Shown here one piece after another: positions 1-8,686 of a stretch of 64,000 nucleotides of DNA. The DNA comes from Priestia aryabhattai (GTDB lineage: Bacteria > Bacillota > Bacilli > Bacillales > Bacillaceae_H). The notes under the pieces are model-generated. The model was not told the origin of the DNA. It was given only the letters and a program-made list of their open reading frames with translations, and did not search any database. The position numbers and the translations under genes were made by a program. The stretch covers positions 1 through 64,000 of the forward strand of contig NZ_JAMBOQ010000003.1 of assembly GCF_023715685.1 (NCBI RefSeq), given 5' to 3'. Positions within the stretch are counted from its first letter, which is position 1, and each line of letters begins with the position of its first letter.

Positions 1-43
1 ACTATATTACCTATTACAACAATGCCCGTATTCAAACGAAACT

Positions 44-84
44 AAACAACCGGTCACCAGTACAATACCGGCAAATGGTTGTTT
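44..84. repeat. Inverted repeat hairpin beside the structured element
   Basis: AAACAACC (44-51) is complementary to GGTTGTTT (77-84), with an inner CCGGT/ACCGG pair (50-54/67-71). It directly abuts the structured domain at 85-241 and may belong to the same RNA. Confidence 0.4.
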
Positions 85-241
85 AAAAGGTGCTTTGATT
101 CCTGTCTCACAAACAGGGTGCAGTCCCACGGTTCCGCCGAGGGTTCTTTTTCCGGAGTATGCAGCTTTTTATACATCGTTGATAAATCAACGTTTTCTCA
201 GTAGGTGGAGAAGAAACTAATGTATAAGAAGTGCACCTTTT
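85..241 (+). ncRNA. Structured RNA element, cobalamin-riboswitch-like (divergent)
   Basis: Pairing arms close a ~157-nt domain: AAAAGGTGC (85-93) with GCACCTTTT (233-241). Inside are CCTGT/ACAGG (101-105/113-117), TTATACAT/ATGTATAA (169-176/220-227) and a perfect hairpin at 177-192. The AAAGGTGC opening, GGTGCAGTCC, ACGGTTCCGCC and a later AGGTGG stretch recall the order of conserved blocks in cobalamin riboswitches. The usual AGGGAA box and ACTGT are not clearly present. No gene follows on the + strand, because the next gene converges on it. Strand and class are inference; an unrelated structured RNA is possible. Confidence 0.35.
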
Positions 242-282
242 ATTCATATGCTCGTTCCTATAAGAATAGTCTTTTTGAATGA

Positions 283-903
283 TTACAGATGAGGAAATAA
301 CCCGTGAATACCTTCTGCAATCATTTGTATAGCCATCACTGCCAGTATTAATCCCATTAACCTTGAGATAACATTTAAACCATTCTGTCCGAGCTTGTTG
401 ATAATAGATGTAGAATAATAGAAAAGGATAAAAGTAACTCCTAATATAAGGGTGTAACTAATGAATACACTCCCTAGATTTGCTATCGAATAAGAACTGT
501 GAGACATGACTGTCGCAATTGTTCCGGGTCCAGCCATAATCGGCAGAGCAAGGGGGGTGATGGAAATATCATTTTGGGAAGCTGCAGCTTTTTGTTCATG
601 CGAATGAGGACTTTGTGCATTAGAAGGTTTAGCATGAAGCAAGCTATAGGCGATGCCAAAGATTAAGATTCCTCCTGCTACACGAAAAGCATGTATGGTG
701 ATCCCAAAGGCGGAAAAGATAAAACTTCCTAAAAGTAAAAATAGGGTAAGAATAATAAAAGAGATAAAGACAGCCTTCCTTGCACTATGACGTCTTTCTT
801 GAATAGAATAATCATTCGTAAGAGTAATGAAAATAGGTATGTTTCCTAGTGGATTCATAACAGCAAAAAATGAGATAGTAAGTTTAAGAATTAAAGCTAA
901 CAC
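283..903 (-). CDS. MarC-family integral membrane protein
   Basis: This is a six-helix-type membrane protein of about 206 residues of the MarC/UPF0056 family, transport role unproven. The N-terminal sequence NPLGNIPIF and the later PLALPIMAGPG segment are typical of the family. A longer reading frame begins at 921, but the only good ribosome binding site (AAAGGAG) lies inside that extension, eight bases before a GTG at 903. The GTG is therefore the likely start. The middle carries a short His/Ser-rich hydrophilic loop. The gene stands alone and converges on the structured element at 85-241. Substrate cannot be told from the sequence. Confidence 0.88.
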   Translation of the reverse strand: MLALILKLTISFFAVMNPLGNIPIFITLTNDYSIQERRHSARKAVFISFIILTLFLLLGSFIFSAFGITIHAFRVAGGILIFGIAYSLLHAKPSNAQSPHSHEQKAAASQNDISITPLALPIMAGPGTIATVMSHSSYSIANLGSVFISYTLILGVTFILFYYSTSIINKLGQNGLNVISRLMGLILAVMAIQMIAEGIHGLFPHL

Positions 904-989
904 TGTAAAAACTCCTTTCATCTTAATAGTACATACCCATTTAGCTTACTTCGTTAACCTATCCACCTATATTTTCACTTTTTAATAGA

Positions 990-1014
990 AAAAAGGACCC
1001 TGTAAGGTCCTTCT
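990..1014 (-). terminator. Intrinsic terminator of the quinone-reductase-like gene
   Basis: Stem AAGGACC/GGTCCTT with a T-run on the minus strand, placed just after the stop of the gene at 1081-2061. Confidence 0.7.
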
Positions 1015-1080
1015 AGTATTTGCTTAGTTGACTAATGCAGCATTTAATTTAAGTGAATGCCTTAAAATTATGTAGATTAA

Positions 1081-2061
1081 TTAGTCAATTATCAAAACAA
1101 GTTTACCATTTCCTATACCTTTTTCTAGTTGTTTAAAGCCCTGCGATACTTGCTGTAGTGGAAAAGTTGTACCAATAACTGGACGAAGTGCACCACTTGT
1201 TAGCATGCCAATTACACCATGAATACTTTGTTCATATTCATCCTTTGGTGCATTCCAAAGAGCTGTTGCTAAAATATCACATTCTTTTTGCATTGCAAGG
1301 CGTGGGTTTATGTCTATTGAACCACGGTTTCCAACAATTATAATTTTACCGAATGGTGCAATCAGCTTTAAATCTGTTTCTAAATTCTTATTTGCTAAAA
1401 ACTCAATAATTACATCAGGTCCATTGCCATCCATTAAGGCTAACATATCTTCAATCGTTGCTTCTGTCACATGATCAGTGACAAAATCTGCACCAGCTTG
1501 CTGAACCATTTTTTTACCCTCTGGCTTGCTTGCTGTTCCAATCACTTTAGCACCGTTAGATTTCGCCATTTGTACAACCTGCAATCCAACTCCACCACTG
1601 GCTCCATGAATAAGCACGGTTTGACCGGGCTTCAGGCAGGCACGTTGAAATAGCGCACGATAGGCGGTTAGTGCAGGTACCCCTAATGCCGCACCTTGTT
1701 CAAAAGATACATGGGATGGTAATGGATGAACCAACGTTGCATCACATACTACTTTTTGGGCAAAGGTGCCTGTATTTTTACTTCCCATTAAAGACGCAAT
1801 AAATACACGATCACCGACATGAACATTTGTAACTTCTTCTCCAATCGCCTCCACAACCCCTGCCCCGTCTAATCCTGGAGTATAAGGCAACTGAGGTATA
1901 CTAAACGCATATGTACCTGATAATGTGTAAGTATCACTCGGATTGACACCTGCCGCATACAAACGAACACATACTTCTCCCTTTTCTGCTACTACATCCT
2001 TAACGTCCGTAAATACTAATTTCTCAGGTCCACCAAATTGTGTGACTTGAATTGATTTCAT
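1081..2061 (-). CDS. Zinc-independent MDR-family NAD(P)H:quinone oxidoreductase-like
   Basis: A 326-residue medium-chain dehydrogenase/reductase. The N-terminal GroES-like domain holds GLDGAGVVEAIG. The Rossmann motif GASGGVGLQVVQMAK sits near residues 153-167 and fits NADPH binding. The structural and catalytic zinc ligands of alcohol dehydrogenases are not apparent, which points to the quinone-reductase branch. It probably reduces quinones or enals in the cytosol. The start is set by AAGGAGG eight bases upstream. Direct repeats at 2096-2133 lie in the promoter region and may be an operator for an electrophile-responsive regulator. The exact substrate is unknown. Confidence 0.88.
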   Translation of the reverse strand: MKSIQVTQFGGPEKLVFTDVKDVVAEKGEVCVRLYAAGVNPSDTYTLSGTYAFSIPQLPYTPGLDGAGVVEAIGEEVTNVHVGDRVFIASLMGSKNTGTFAQKVVCDATLVHPLPSHVSFEQGAALGVPALTAYRALFQRACLKPGQTVLIHGASGGVGLQVVQMAKSNGAKVIGTASKPEGKKMVQQAGADFVTDHVTEATIEDMLALMDGNGPDVIIEFLANKNLETDLKLIAPFGKIIIVGNRGSIDINPRLAMQKECDILATALWNAPKDEYEQSIHGVIGMLTSGALRPVIGTTFPLQQVSQGFKQLEKGIGNGKLVLIID

Positions 2062-2095
2062 GTTCCAAACCTCCTTGTTAATTATTATATATCGA

Positions 2096-2133
2096 AAGGT
2101 TTGAAATTACAGTAATATCAAGGTTTGAATTAC
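2096..2133. promoter_or_regulatory. Direct repeats, possible operator of the MDR gene
   Basis: Two near-identical copies of AAGGTTTGAAATTAC (2096-2110 and about 2119-2133) lie just upstream of the quinone-reductase-like gene. Operator function is inference from position. Confidence 0.4.
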
Positions 2134-2181
2134 TAGTTTTCACAAATTTGGACATTTTGAAACAAAATCAAATACACCGGC

Positions 2182-2203
2182 CGTAAAAGTATACGTTTAC
2201 GGA
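2182..2203. repeat. 22-bp near-perfect palindrome
   Basis: CCGTAAA (2182-2188) mirrors TTTACGG (2197-2203) around a GTATAC centre, with only one mismatched pair. It lies between the MDR gene and the recombinase remnant. It could be a terminator or a protein binding site. Confidence 0.5.
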
Positions 2204-2237
2204 CTTTTCTTTTGTATAAGAAATCTATCATTTTTAT

Positions 2238-2300
2238 CGTTCGTTTAAACTTTAAAATAAATTACGAACGTATTCTAAAATACACACACTTTTACGAACG
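2238..2300. repeat. CGTTCGT / ACGAACG repeat set upstream of resolvase remnant
   Basis: CGTTCGT (2238-2244) is inverted relative to two ACGAACG copies (2264-2270 and 2294-2300) within 46 bases of a recombinase start. The arrangement looks like res-type or autoregulatory subsites of a serine resolvase. This is inference from layout. Confidence 0.4.
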
Positions 2301-2345
2301 TTTTTAGTAGGTTAAGAGGAAGAGAAAAACAAAAGGAGTATAAAA

Positions 2346-2456
2346 ATGGAAAACAGAAGATGTGGATACATACGTGTGAGCAGTCGAGATCAAAATGAAG
2401 GTCGTCAACTTCAAACAATGCAAGAAGTTGGTATTTCTCCCCGTGATATTTTTTAG
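2346..2456 (+). pseudogene. Truncated serine recombinase (resolvase) N-terminus
   Basis: After a good AGGAG site the frame gives 36 residues beginning MENRRCGYIRVSSRDQNEGR. This matches the resolvase/invertase N-terminus: the strand Y-I-R-V-S-S with the catalytic serine, then the conserved R-Q-x-x-x-M. Family members run about 180-200 residues, so nearly everything after the first helix is gone. A stop follows GISPRDIF, so the fragment cannot be active. It marks a former mobile element or an old integration point, together with the ACGAACG repeats just upstream and the two hairpins just downstream. Confidence 0.75.
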
Positions 2457-2472
2457 AAAGAGACTCGTCAAT

Positions 2473-2540
2473 AAGAAGTCTTTGCTTAATAAAACAAAGA
2501 CTTCTTAAAGAGAGAAGTAGTTCACAAGTGTAACTACTTC
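2473..2540 (+). terminator. Two consecutive hairpins after the resolvase remnant
   Basis: A 12-bp perfect stem (AAGAAGTCTTTG 2473-2484 with CAAAGACTTCTT 2495-2506) is followed by GAAGTAGTT/AACTACTTC (2514-2522/2532-2540). Neither has a strong T-run. They may be terminators or remnants of element ends. Confidence 0.4.
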
Positions 2541-2586
2541 CTTATAGTTTTATAATAGTCTTTTATGATGATACTACTGTATGTTG

Positions 2587-3048
2587 TTAATTCTTGATTG
2601 GTTGAAGATACTCAGTTTTGGGTAGTAAAATTTGATGAGATACGGGAGAAGCAATAATCAAAGATGTATTGACTTTACCATAAAGGGTTAAACGGTTTGT
2701 AAAGTCTTCTACCTGTTTTATGGATGAAACTGCCGTTTTCATAAAATAACTGTTTATTCCGGTTATCCGATGACATTCTAAAATATCTTTTTCCTCTTTG
2801 ATAATTTCTTCAAATTGCTGAGTTTTTATTTTTAAATTCTCTATTTGAATAATTGCTTTTACACTTTTTCCAATTGCGTCAGGTGGAATAATTACCATAA
2901 AACCTTGTATCACACCATTTTTTTCTAAACGTTGTAGTCTTTTTCTTATACTTAATTGACTTAGAAGTAATTTTTTAGACAATTCATTGACAGTAATTCT
3001 ACTGTCTTCTTGTATAAATTGCAGTAAGCTACGATCAATCAAATCCAT
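2587..3048 (-). CDS. Lrp/AsnC-family transcriptional regulator
   Basis: About 153 residues. An N-terminal winged HTH opens with DLIDRSLLQFIQEDSRI and continues VNELSKKLLLS, the classic Lrp/AsnC start. A C-terminal RAM-type ligand domain follows. The start ATG at 3048 is preceded by GGAG eight bases away; upstream ATG and GTG codons at 3054 and 3057 overlap this site and are less likely. It faces the tyrosine-degradation operon with only the DUF1450 gene between. A role in aromatic amino acid response is plausible but unproven. Confidence 0.87.
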   Translation of the reverse strand: MDLIDRSLLQFIQEDSRITVNELSKKLLLSQLSIRKRLQRLEKNGVIQGFMVIIPPDAIGKSVKAIIQIENLKIKTQQFEEIIKEEKDILECHRITGINSYFMKTAVSSIKQVEDFTNRLTLYGKVNTSLIIASPVSHQILLPKTEYLQPIKN

Positions 3049-3327
3049 TTTCATCACTCCATCTTCAAATGAAATTGTTCCTATATTCCTTTATAAAGAC
3101 ACTATTAGCATGAACCTAAAAAGGATACTTGACTATAGATGATTATTATATTAATAAATTAATCGTTAAATTCATTTTTAATCTTGATGATTAGAAATAA
3201 ACCGAATTTAAGATAATAAGTTAAAAAATTAAATAGGTGACTTGTAATACCATAACAGAAAATTCTTCCACGCAAGACGATACTATACTATAAGTCCAAC
3301 ATTATATACCTAATATGTATCAAAGGT

Positions 3328-3639
3328 TCAACGAAGCACTTGTTGTTTATTAGAATTACAACTTCCACACCCTCCACAATTCACCTGTAGATTTGTTTTG
3401 CTGCAATTTGTCTTTGTTTCTTCGAGATGTTCTAAAATATTTCCAAGAAGATCATTGACACTATCGCTGACAATGTTTTTACCGTTGACTATTGCAAATG
3501 GCTGTACTAAACATTGGCCGCAATAAAGTAAACATTTTTCTTCTATAATTTCTGCATTTGAAATTTGTTGCAATTTCTCTTTTACATCATAGAGCTCTTC
3601 TTCAAAATTACAAGGGCAAAATTTAACAGTATATTCCAT
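3328..3639 (-). CDS. DUF1450 (YuzB-like) protein with Cys-rich tail
   Basis: A 103-residue protein. The first 75 residues match the DUF1450/YuzB type, with FCPCNFEEEL near the start and CLLYCGQC in the middle, a thioredoxin/ferredoxin-like fold. An added C-terminal tail carries CGGCGSC, unusual for the family, and could bind metal or zinc. AGGAGAG precedes the ATG. It is divergent from the HPPD operon across about 260 bp. Function is unknown; a metal or redox role is inference. Confidence 0.75.
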   Translation of the reverse strand: MEYTVKFCPCNFEEELYDVKEKLQQISNAEIIEEKCLLYCGQCLVQPFAIVNGKNIVSDSVNDLLGNILEHLEETKTNCSKTNLQVNCGGCGSCNSNKQQVLR

Positions 3640-3785
3640 TTCATTCTCTCCTTTAGGCTAATGATTTGTTGATAAGATTTAGAATGATTTTACAAATTAT
3701 TTTTAAAAAGATGCAAGAGTATACAGCGACGCAGTCGTGCTTTAGCACGTTAAGGAGGAAACCTTTCACAGAATAAACGCTTCAA

Positions 3786-3799
3786 TGTAAGCGCTTGCT
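3786..3799 (+). promoter_or_regulatory. cre-like CcpA site upstream of the tyrosine operon
   Basis: TGTAAGCGCTTGCT matches the cre consensus (TGWAANCGNTNWCA) except at two positions. It sits about 100 bp before the HPPD start, which suggests carbon catabolite control of tyrosine degradation. The same stretch upstream also holds a small CGTGC/GCACG hairpin (3735-3748). Confidence 0.45.
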
Positions 3800-3898
3800 T
3801 AATGAGAAAACTAGTTATAATATTTAGATTGTTGGAAATATTATCCCCTTATTTGGGAATAAAACTATTCATCTATTAAAAAATAGGAGGTTGTTTCA

Positions 3899-5020
3899 AT
3901 GTCAGAAAAAGTATTAGAAACGAAAAAAACAAAAAAAGAAGAAATCTTTCCGGTGCAAAGCATCCACCACTTAGAACTATATGTAGGGAATGCAAAGCAA
4001 GCTGCTTATTATTATTCAAATGCCTTTGGTTTCAAAATTAAGGCTTACCGCGGATTAGAGACAGGTTGTCGTGATCGTGTTTCTTATGTGCTTGAACAAG
4101 GAGCAATTCGTCTAGTGGTTACGGGAAGTCTTGAGGAGAGCACAGATATCGCTGCATTTGTAAAACTACATGGTGAGGGAACAAAAGACATTGCATTAAA
4201 AGTTTCTGATATTGAAAAGACATATAAGGGAGCAGTTGAGCGAGGAGCAATTGCCATTCGAGAGCCATGGTCTGAAGAAGATGAGAATGGAATTGTTAAG
4301 AAAGCGATTATTGGTACGTATGGGGACACTGTTCATACGTTAGTCGAGACAGTAAATTACAAAGGCAGTTTCTTACCAGGGTATCAATCTTATGAATTAG
4401 AGACTGGTACATCTTCTACGGGAATCATTGGCATTGACCATATCGTAGGAAACGTAGAGATTATGGATGAGTGGACAACTTATTACGAAAAAGTATTTGG
4501 TTTCAATGTACTTAAACACTTTGATGATGAAAACATCTCAACAGAGTATTCAGCTCTTATGTCTAAAGTAATGATGAATGGAACAGGGCGTATTAAGTTT
4601 CCGATTAATGAGCCAGCGGAAGGAAAAAGAAAATCACAAATTCAAGAATACCTAGACTTTTACAAAGGCCCAGGTGTTCAGCATCTAGCATTACTTACAA
4701 ACGATATTATTAAAACAGTTAAAGCGTTGAAAGACAATGGTGTAGAGTTTCTTGACACACCAGCTACTTATTATGAAGAACTAAGTGAACGAGTAGGAAA
4801 AATTGATGAAGATCTACAAAAGCTTCAAGAACTTAGTATTTTAGTTGATCGCGATGATGAAGGATATTTACTTCAAATTTTCACAAAACCTATTGTAGAT
4901 CGTCCGACTTTGTTTATTGAAATTATCCAACGTAAAGGTGCCCTAGGATTTGGAGATGGAAATTTTAAAGCACTATTTGAATCCATTGAACGTGAACAAG
5001 AACGTCGAGGAAATATTTAA
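3899..5020 (+). CDS. hppD: 4-hydroxyphenylpyruvate dioxygenase
   Basis: A 373-residue enzyme that converts 4-hydroxyphenylpyruvate and O2 to homogentisate and CO2. It has two vicinal-oxygen-chelate halves. The iron ligands are visible in the C-terminal half: His181 (GIDHIVGNV), His262 (GVQHLALLTNDI) and Glu341 (FIEIIQRKG). The C-terminal GFGDGNFKALF is the conserved closing helix. AGGAGG precedes the ATG. It is the first gene of an operon that runs to homogentisate dioxygenase at 9841, with a cre-like site upstream. Confidence 0.96.
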   Translation: MSEKVLETKKTKKEEIFPVQSIHHLELYVGNAKQAAYYYSNAFGFKIKAYRGLETGCRDRVSYVLEQGAIRLVVTGSLEESTDIAAFVKLHGEGTKDIALKVSDIEKTYKGAVERGAIAIREPWSEEDENGIVKKAIIGTYGDTVHTLVETVNYKGSFLPGYQSYELETGTSSTGIIGIDHIVGNVEIMDEWTTYYEKVFGFNVLKHFDDENISTEYSALMSKVMMNGTGRIKFPINEPAEGKRKSQIQEYLDFYKGPGVQHLALLTNDIIKTVKALKDNGVEFLDTPATYYEELSERVGKIDEDLQKLQELSILVDRDDEGYLLQIFTKPIVDRPTLFIEIIQRKGALGFGDGNFKALFESIEREQERRGNI

Positions 5021-5086
5021 GGTATAGTTAAAGCTAACTCAAGATTTGTTGTTTGGTAAATATGAGAAAGAAAGGAGGAATACGTC

Positions 5087-6103
5087 ATGAATATAAAGAG
5101 TATAGCTGAAAGTGGTGTTGAGATGAGCGAGAGCTCGAAATTGAAAGCTAGTATCCATGCTTTTTTATCAAATCTAATTGATTATGCTGGGTTGTTTCCA
5201 CCCGCTAATTTATCCCTGGACATCTCAATAAAAAATTACAAAGAATTTCAAATGTGTAAAGATTCATGGATGCTAGGACGGTTTATCATTCCTATCTCAC
5301 AACTAAATCAACTTACTCCGTATGTATCAATGTTTTCAAAAGAACGTCCATTAATTATCTCAACTTTAGGATCTAGGAGTAATAATAAGATAGAATGTCT
5401 AAATAGCCTACATGCGGATCTTGAAGTAGTTAGGGCTTTTCATAATGAATATAAGAGGAATATCAAAATTGACATATGTGAGATTCCTCTCCCGCCTCAT
5501 ATACCTGACCGTGCTTTATTGCAAACTATTGCAAAAGCAACAGACAAGAGTGGGCTCCAAACCTTTTGTGAAGCGACAATGCCTTTAGATAGGGACTGGA
5601 AATCTAAGATACTTGAAACTCTGGATATTATTGCTGCGCATAATAATGAAAGCGATCTCTTACTAGGGTTTAAATTACGGACTGGCGGAGTTACAGCAGA
5701 AGCATTTCCAACTTCTCAGCAAGTAGCAACCGTACTTGTTGGATGTCGTGATCGAGATATTCCCTTAAAGTTTACAGCGGGATTACATCATCCAATTCGT
5801 ATGTATCGTGAAGAAGTGAATACACAGATGCATGGTTTCCTCAATGTTTTTACAGCGGGGATGCTAGCTTATGTCAAAAAACTAGATATAGTATCAACAG
5901 TAAAAATTCTTGCTGATGAGAAATCAAAGAATTTCAAATTTACTGATAAAGGATTACAATGGCACGATTTAACCGTCCCAACTTCTGAAATTATAAGATT
6001 ACGAGAAAAATTACTTTGTTCCTATGGAAGCTGTAGTTTCGACGAGCCCCGTGAAGACTTACGTACATTAGGAATTTATAGTATAGAGGAGGATTTGAGA
6101 TGA
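5087..6103 (+). CDS. Unknown protein of tyrosine-catabolic operon (MAA isomerase candidate)
   Basis: A 338-residue soluble protein with no family I can name. The N-terminus has [11 protein letters not shown]. Later come [20 protein letters not shown] and [12 protein letters not shown], followed by [12 protein letters not shown]. The conserved His, Arg and Gly-rich turns look like an enzyme active site in a barrel-like fold. It lies between HPPD and fumarylacetoacetase and overlaps the latter by 4 bp (ATGA), so the two are translationally coupled. The operon lacks a glutathione-dependent maleylacetoacetate isomerase, and Bacillaceae generally lack glutathione. A role in isomerising or handling maleylacetoacetate is therefore an attractive inference. 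A regulatory or transport-related role is not excluded. Confidence 0.8.
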   Translation: MNIKSIAESGVEMSESSKLKASIHAFLSNLIDYAGLFPPANLSLDISIKNYKEFQMCKDSWMLGRFIIPISQLNQLTPYVSMFSKERPLIISTLGSRSNNKIECLNSLHADLEVVRAFHNEYKRNIKIDICEIPLPPHIPDRALLQTIAKATDKSGLQTFCEATMPLDRDWKSKILETLDIIAAHNNESDLLLGFKLRTGGVTAEAFPTSQQVATVLVGCRDRDIPLKFTAGLHHPIRMYREEVNTQMHGFLNVFTAGMLAYVKKLDIVSTVKILADEKSKNFKFTDKGLQWHDLTVPTSEIIRLREKLLCSYGSCSFDEPREDLRTLGIYSIEEDLR

Positions 6104-7386
6104 TGAAGTCATTTATAGAGGTAGATCCCAAATCTCATTTTCCCATTCAAAACCTTCCTTACGGTGTATTTCGCCCCCTTATGATGGGGGTTCCCCGTAT
6201 TGGAGTTGCTATTGGTGATTATGTATTGGATCTTTCCGTGCTAGACGCTGAGGGATATTTTGATGGTACGGCTGTAGAGGGGAAAGGAGTTTTTGAACAA
6301 GCTTCCCTTAATGAATTTATGGCTCTTGGAACTAAAGCATGGCGGGAGGTAAGGGGACGTATCCAACAATTACTACGTGAAGATGAGTCAATTTTACGGG
6401 ATAACTATGCTCTTCGTGATATTGCTTTAATTCCTCAAAAAAATGTCAAAATGCTTTTGCCTGCACAAATTGGGGATTATACAGATTTTTATGCTTCAAA
6501 AGAGCATGCAACTAATGTAGGGATTATGTTTAGAGGAAAGGAAAATGCCCTCATGCCGAATTGGACTCACTTGCCAGTTGGGTATCATGGACGAGCTAGT
6601 TCAGTGGTTCTTAGTGGTACTGATGTAAGGCGTCCACAAGGACAAATGAAACCAGCGAATGCAAATGCACCTTTATTTGGTCCAAGTTGTCAACTTGATT
6701 TGGAATTAGAGATGGGATGGTTTATTGGTCCAGGTAATGAGAGAGGGGAAAACATTGCTTTAGAAAATGCTGAGGAACAAATCTTCGGTCTTGTATTAGT
6801 CAATGACTGGAGCGCTCGAGATATCCAATCCTGGGAATATCAACCGCTTGGGCCATTCTTATCCAAGAGCTTTGCTACTTCAATTTCTCCTTGGGTGGTG
6901 CCACTTGAAGCTCTCGAGCCTTTTAGAGTAGCTGGACCAGAGCAGGAGCCAGAACCGTTACCTTATTTACGTACAAATAAACCTGGTTCATTTGATATTC
7001 ATTTAGAGGTGAATCTTAAGGGAGAAGGAATGAAAAATTCCAAAACCATCTCTACAAGTAACTTTCGTTATCTTTACTGGTCCATGGCTCAACAGGTTGC
7101 TCATCATACAGTAGGGGGGTGTAATTTACGTCCTGGTGATTTGCTTGCTTCGGGAACAATTAGTGGACCTGAAAAAGAGATGCGAGGAAGTTTATTGGAG
7201 CTAACATGGCGGGGAACTGAGCCGATAGAAATAGAAAATGGAGAGCAAAGAGTTTGGTTAGAAGACGGAGATCAGCTAACGATTACAGGGTGGTGTCAGG
7301 GAGAGGGATATAGGATTGGATTTGGGGAAGTGACAGGTCGTGTTCTACCAGCCCTTAAACAATCTTATACCTTATCCCACATTTAA
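6100..7386 (+). CDS. fahA: Fumarylacetoacetase
   Basis: A 428-residue full-length FAH that cleaves fumarylacetoacetate to fumarate and acetoacetate. The N-terminal SH3-like domain is followed by the catalytic domain. Visible metal and active-site motifs are [22 protein letters not shown] (catalytic His), [12 protein letters not shown] and [10 protein letters not shown]. It overlaps the unknown gene upstream by 4 bp. ATG ATG occurs at the start, and AGGAGG supports either. About 180 bp containing a long-range inverted repeat separate it from the next gene. Confidence 0.95.
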   Translation: MMKSFIEVDPKSHFPIQNLPYGVFRPLMMGVPRIGVAIGDYVLDLSVLDAEGYFDGTAVEGKGVFEQASLNEFMALGTKAWREVRGRIQQLLREDESILRDNYALRDIALIPQKNVKMLLPAQIGDYTDFYASKEHATNVGIMFRGKENALMPNWTHLPVGYHGRASSVVLSGTDVRRPQGQMKPANANAPLFGPSCQLDLELEMGWFIGPGNERGENIALENAEEQIFGLVLVNDWSARDIQSWEYQPLGPFLSKSFATSISPWVVPLEALEPFRVAGPEQEPEPLPYLRTNKPGSFDIHLEVNLKGEGMKNSKTISTSNFRYLYWSMAQQVAHHTVGGCNLRPGDLLASGTISGPEKEMRGSLLELTWRGTEPIEIENGEQRVWLEDGDQLTITGWCQGEGYRIGFGEVTGRVLPALKQSYTLSHI

Positions 7387-7387
7387 C

Positions 7388-7470
7388 TCGTAAAGCTCGT
7401 TCAGTATGCTCCAAGACAGATGTGTTTGGGAATGACCAAAGGGATTAGAGTGAACTGATGGGCTTTACGA
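7388..7470 (+). promoter_or_regulatory. Structured intercistronic element
   Basis: TCGTAAAGC (7388-7396) pairs with GCTTTACGA (7462-7470), and inside it GTTCA (7399-7403) pairs with TGAAC (7451-7455). The hairpin occupies the gap between fumarylacetoacetase and the aminotransferase. It could be a processing site, an attenuator or an mRNA stabiliser. Confidence 0.45.
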
Positions 7471-7566
7471 CTAGGTAGAACTTATGTTTGAAGGTAGAGA
7501 AAAAGAGTTGGAGAGCTCACTGTATCAGTCTGTAACAAAATTACATAGAACAGGGTGGGGGAAAGC

Positions 7567-8670
7567 ATGGAATTACTGGAACATAAAATCATCTCACGGA
7601 AAGAATTAGAAGGTCTTGATGTTTATAAACCAGGTAAGCCTATTGAAGAAGTGAAGCGAGAATTAGGTCTTAATCGCATTATTAAACTTGCTTCGAATGA
7701 AAATCCATTAGGTTATTCACCAATGGCAAAAGAGGCCATGATAAAAGAAATGGAAAATTTAATGTTTTACCCGGAAGGAACAGCGCCTGTTCTGGTAAAA
7801 AAGATAGCGGAACAATTAGAAGTTAAGGAAGAGCAAGTTATAACAGGGAATGGGTCAGATGAAGTACTTCGTTTGCTCACACGCAGCTATATCCGTTCTG
7901 GAGACGAGGCTATCATGGCAGACGTCACATTCCCTCGTTATGAAACGAATGTCATCATCGAAGGGGGCAGGGCGATTAAAGTACCACTTGTGAACGGGGG
8001 GCACGATCTTGGAGGTATGCTCGCTGCTATTACGGACAAAACGCGCATGATTTTTGTGTGTAACCCAAACAATCCTACTGGAACGATTGTTGGAAAGAGG
8101 GAACTGACATCATTTATTGATCAAGTTCCTAATCATATACTGCTTGTTGTTGATGAAGCTTATTTTGAATATGTGACAGCAGAAGACCACTTGGATACGG
8201 TGCCACTTATTCACTCTCATGCAAACTTGATTGTCTTACGTACTTTTTCAAAAATTTATGGATTGGCTGCTCTACGTATTGGTTACGGAGTGATGCATTC
8301 AAATTTTGTACAGGAACTTATTAAGGTAAAGGAACCCTTTAACACTAATCGTATGGCACAAGTTGCAGCCATTACCTCTTTGGAAGATTTAGAGTTTGTT
8401 AGCAAGTGTAAAAAAGAGAATGAGAAAGGAAGATTATATATTTCAGCAGAGGTCGAAAAAATGGGTCTCAGCTATTTTCCATCCCAAGGTAATTTTGTAA
8501 TGATAAAGCTAAATTCATCTGGTGATAATGTGTTTCAATCGTTACTGCATAAAGGAATTATCGTTCGTTCCGGAGGAGTATTGGGACTTTCAAACACAAT
8601 TCGTGTATCAATCGGAACAAAAGAAGAAAACGAAGCGTTTATCCAAGCACTTCGCGAAGTAATACAATAA
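7567..8670 (+). CDS. HisC-like aminotransferase (tyrosine aminotransferase role)
   Basis: A 367-residue class I/II PLP aminotransferase of the histidinol-phosphate/aromatic type. Visible motifs are ASNENPLGYSP, GNGSDE, NPNNPTG, VDEAYFEY and the Schiff-base lysine in RTFSKIYGLAALRIGYG. A GTG 12 bases earlier is open, but the G-rich ribosome site (GGGTGGGG) fits the ATG at 7567. Placed between fumarylacetoacetase and homogentisate dioxygenase, it most likely turns tyrosine into 4-hydroxyphenylpyruvate rather than serving histidine synthesis. That role is inferred from context. Confidence 0.9.
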   Translation: MELLEHKIISRKELEGLDVYKPGKPIEEVKRELGLNRIIKLASNENPLGYSPMAKEAMIKEMENLMFYPEGTAPVLVKKIAEQLEVKEEQVITGNGSDEVLRLLTRSYIRSGDEAIMADVTFPRYETNVIIEGGRAIKVPLVNGGHDLGGMLAAITDKTRMIFVCNPNNPTGTIVGKRELTSFIDQVPNHILLVVDEAYFEYVTAEDHLDTVPLIHSHANLIVLRTFSKIYGLAALRIGYGVMHSNFVQELIKVKEPFNTNRMAQVAAITSLEDLEFVSKCKKENEKGRLYISAEVEKMGLSYFPSQGNFVMIKLNSSGDNVFQSLLHKGIIVRSGGVLGLSNTIRVSIGTKEENEAFIQALREVIQ

Positions 8671-8686
8671 GAGAGGAGCAGTGTTT

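Noticed and set aside
3721..3775. Possible riboswitch before hppD
   Set aside because: Only a 5-bp hairpin and an AAGG/CCTT pair are visible, with no known aptamer signature.
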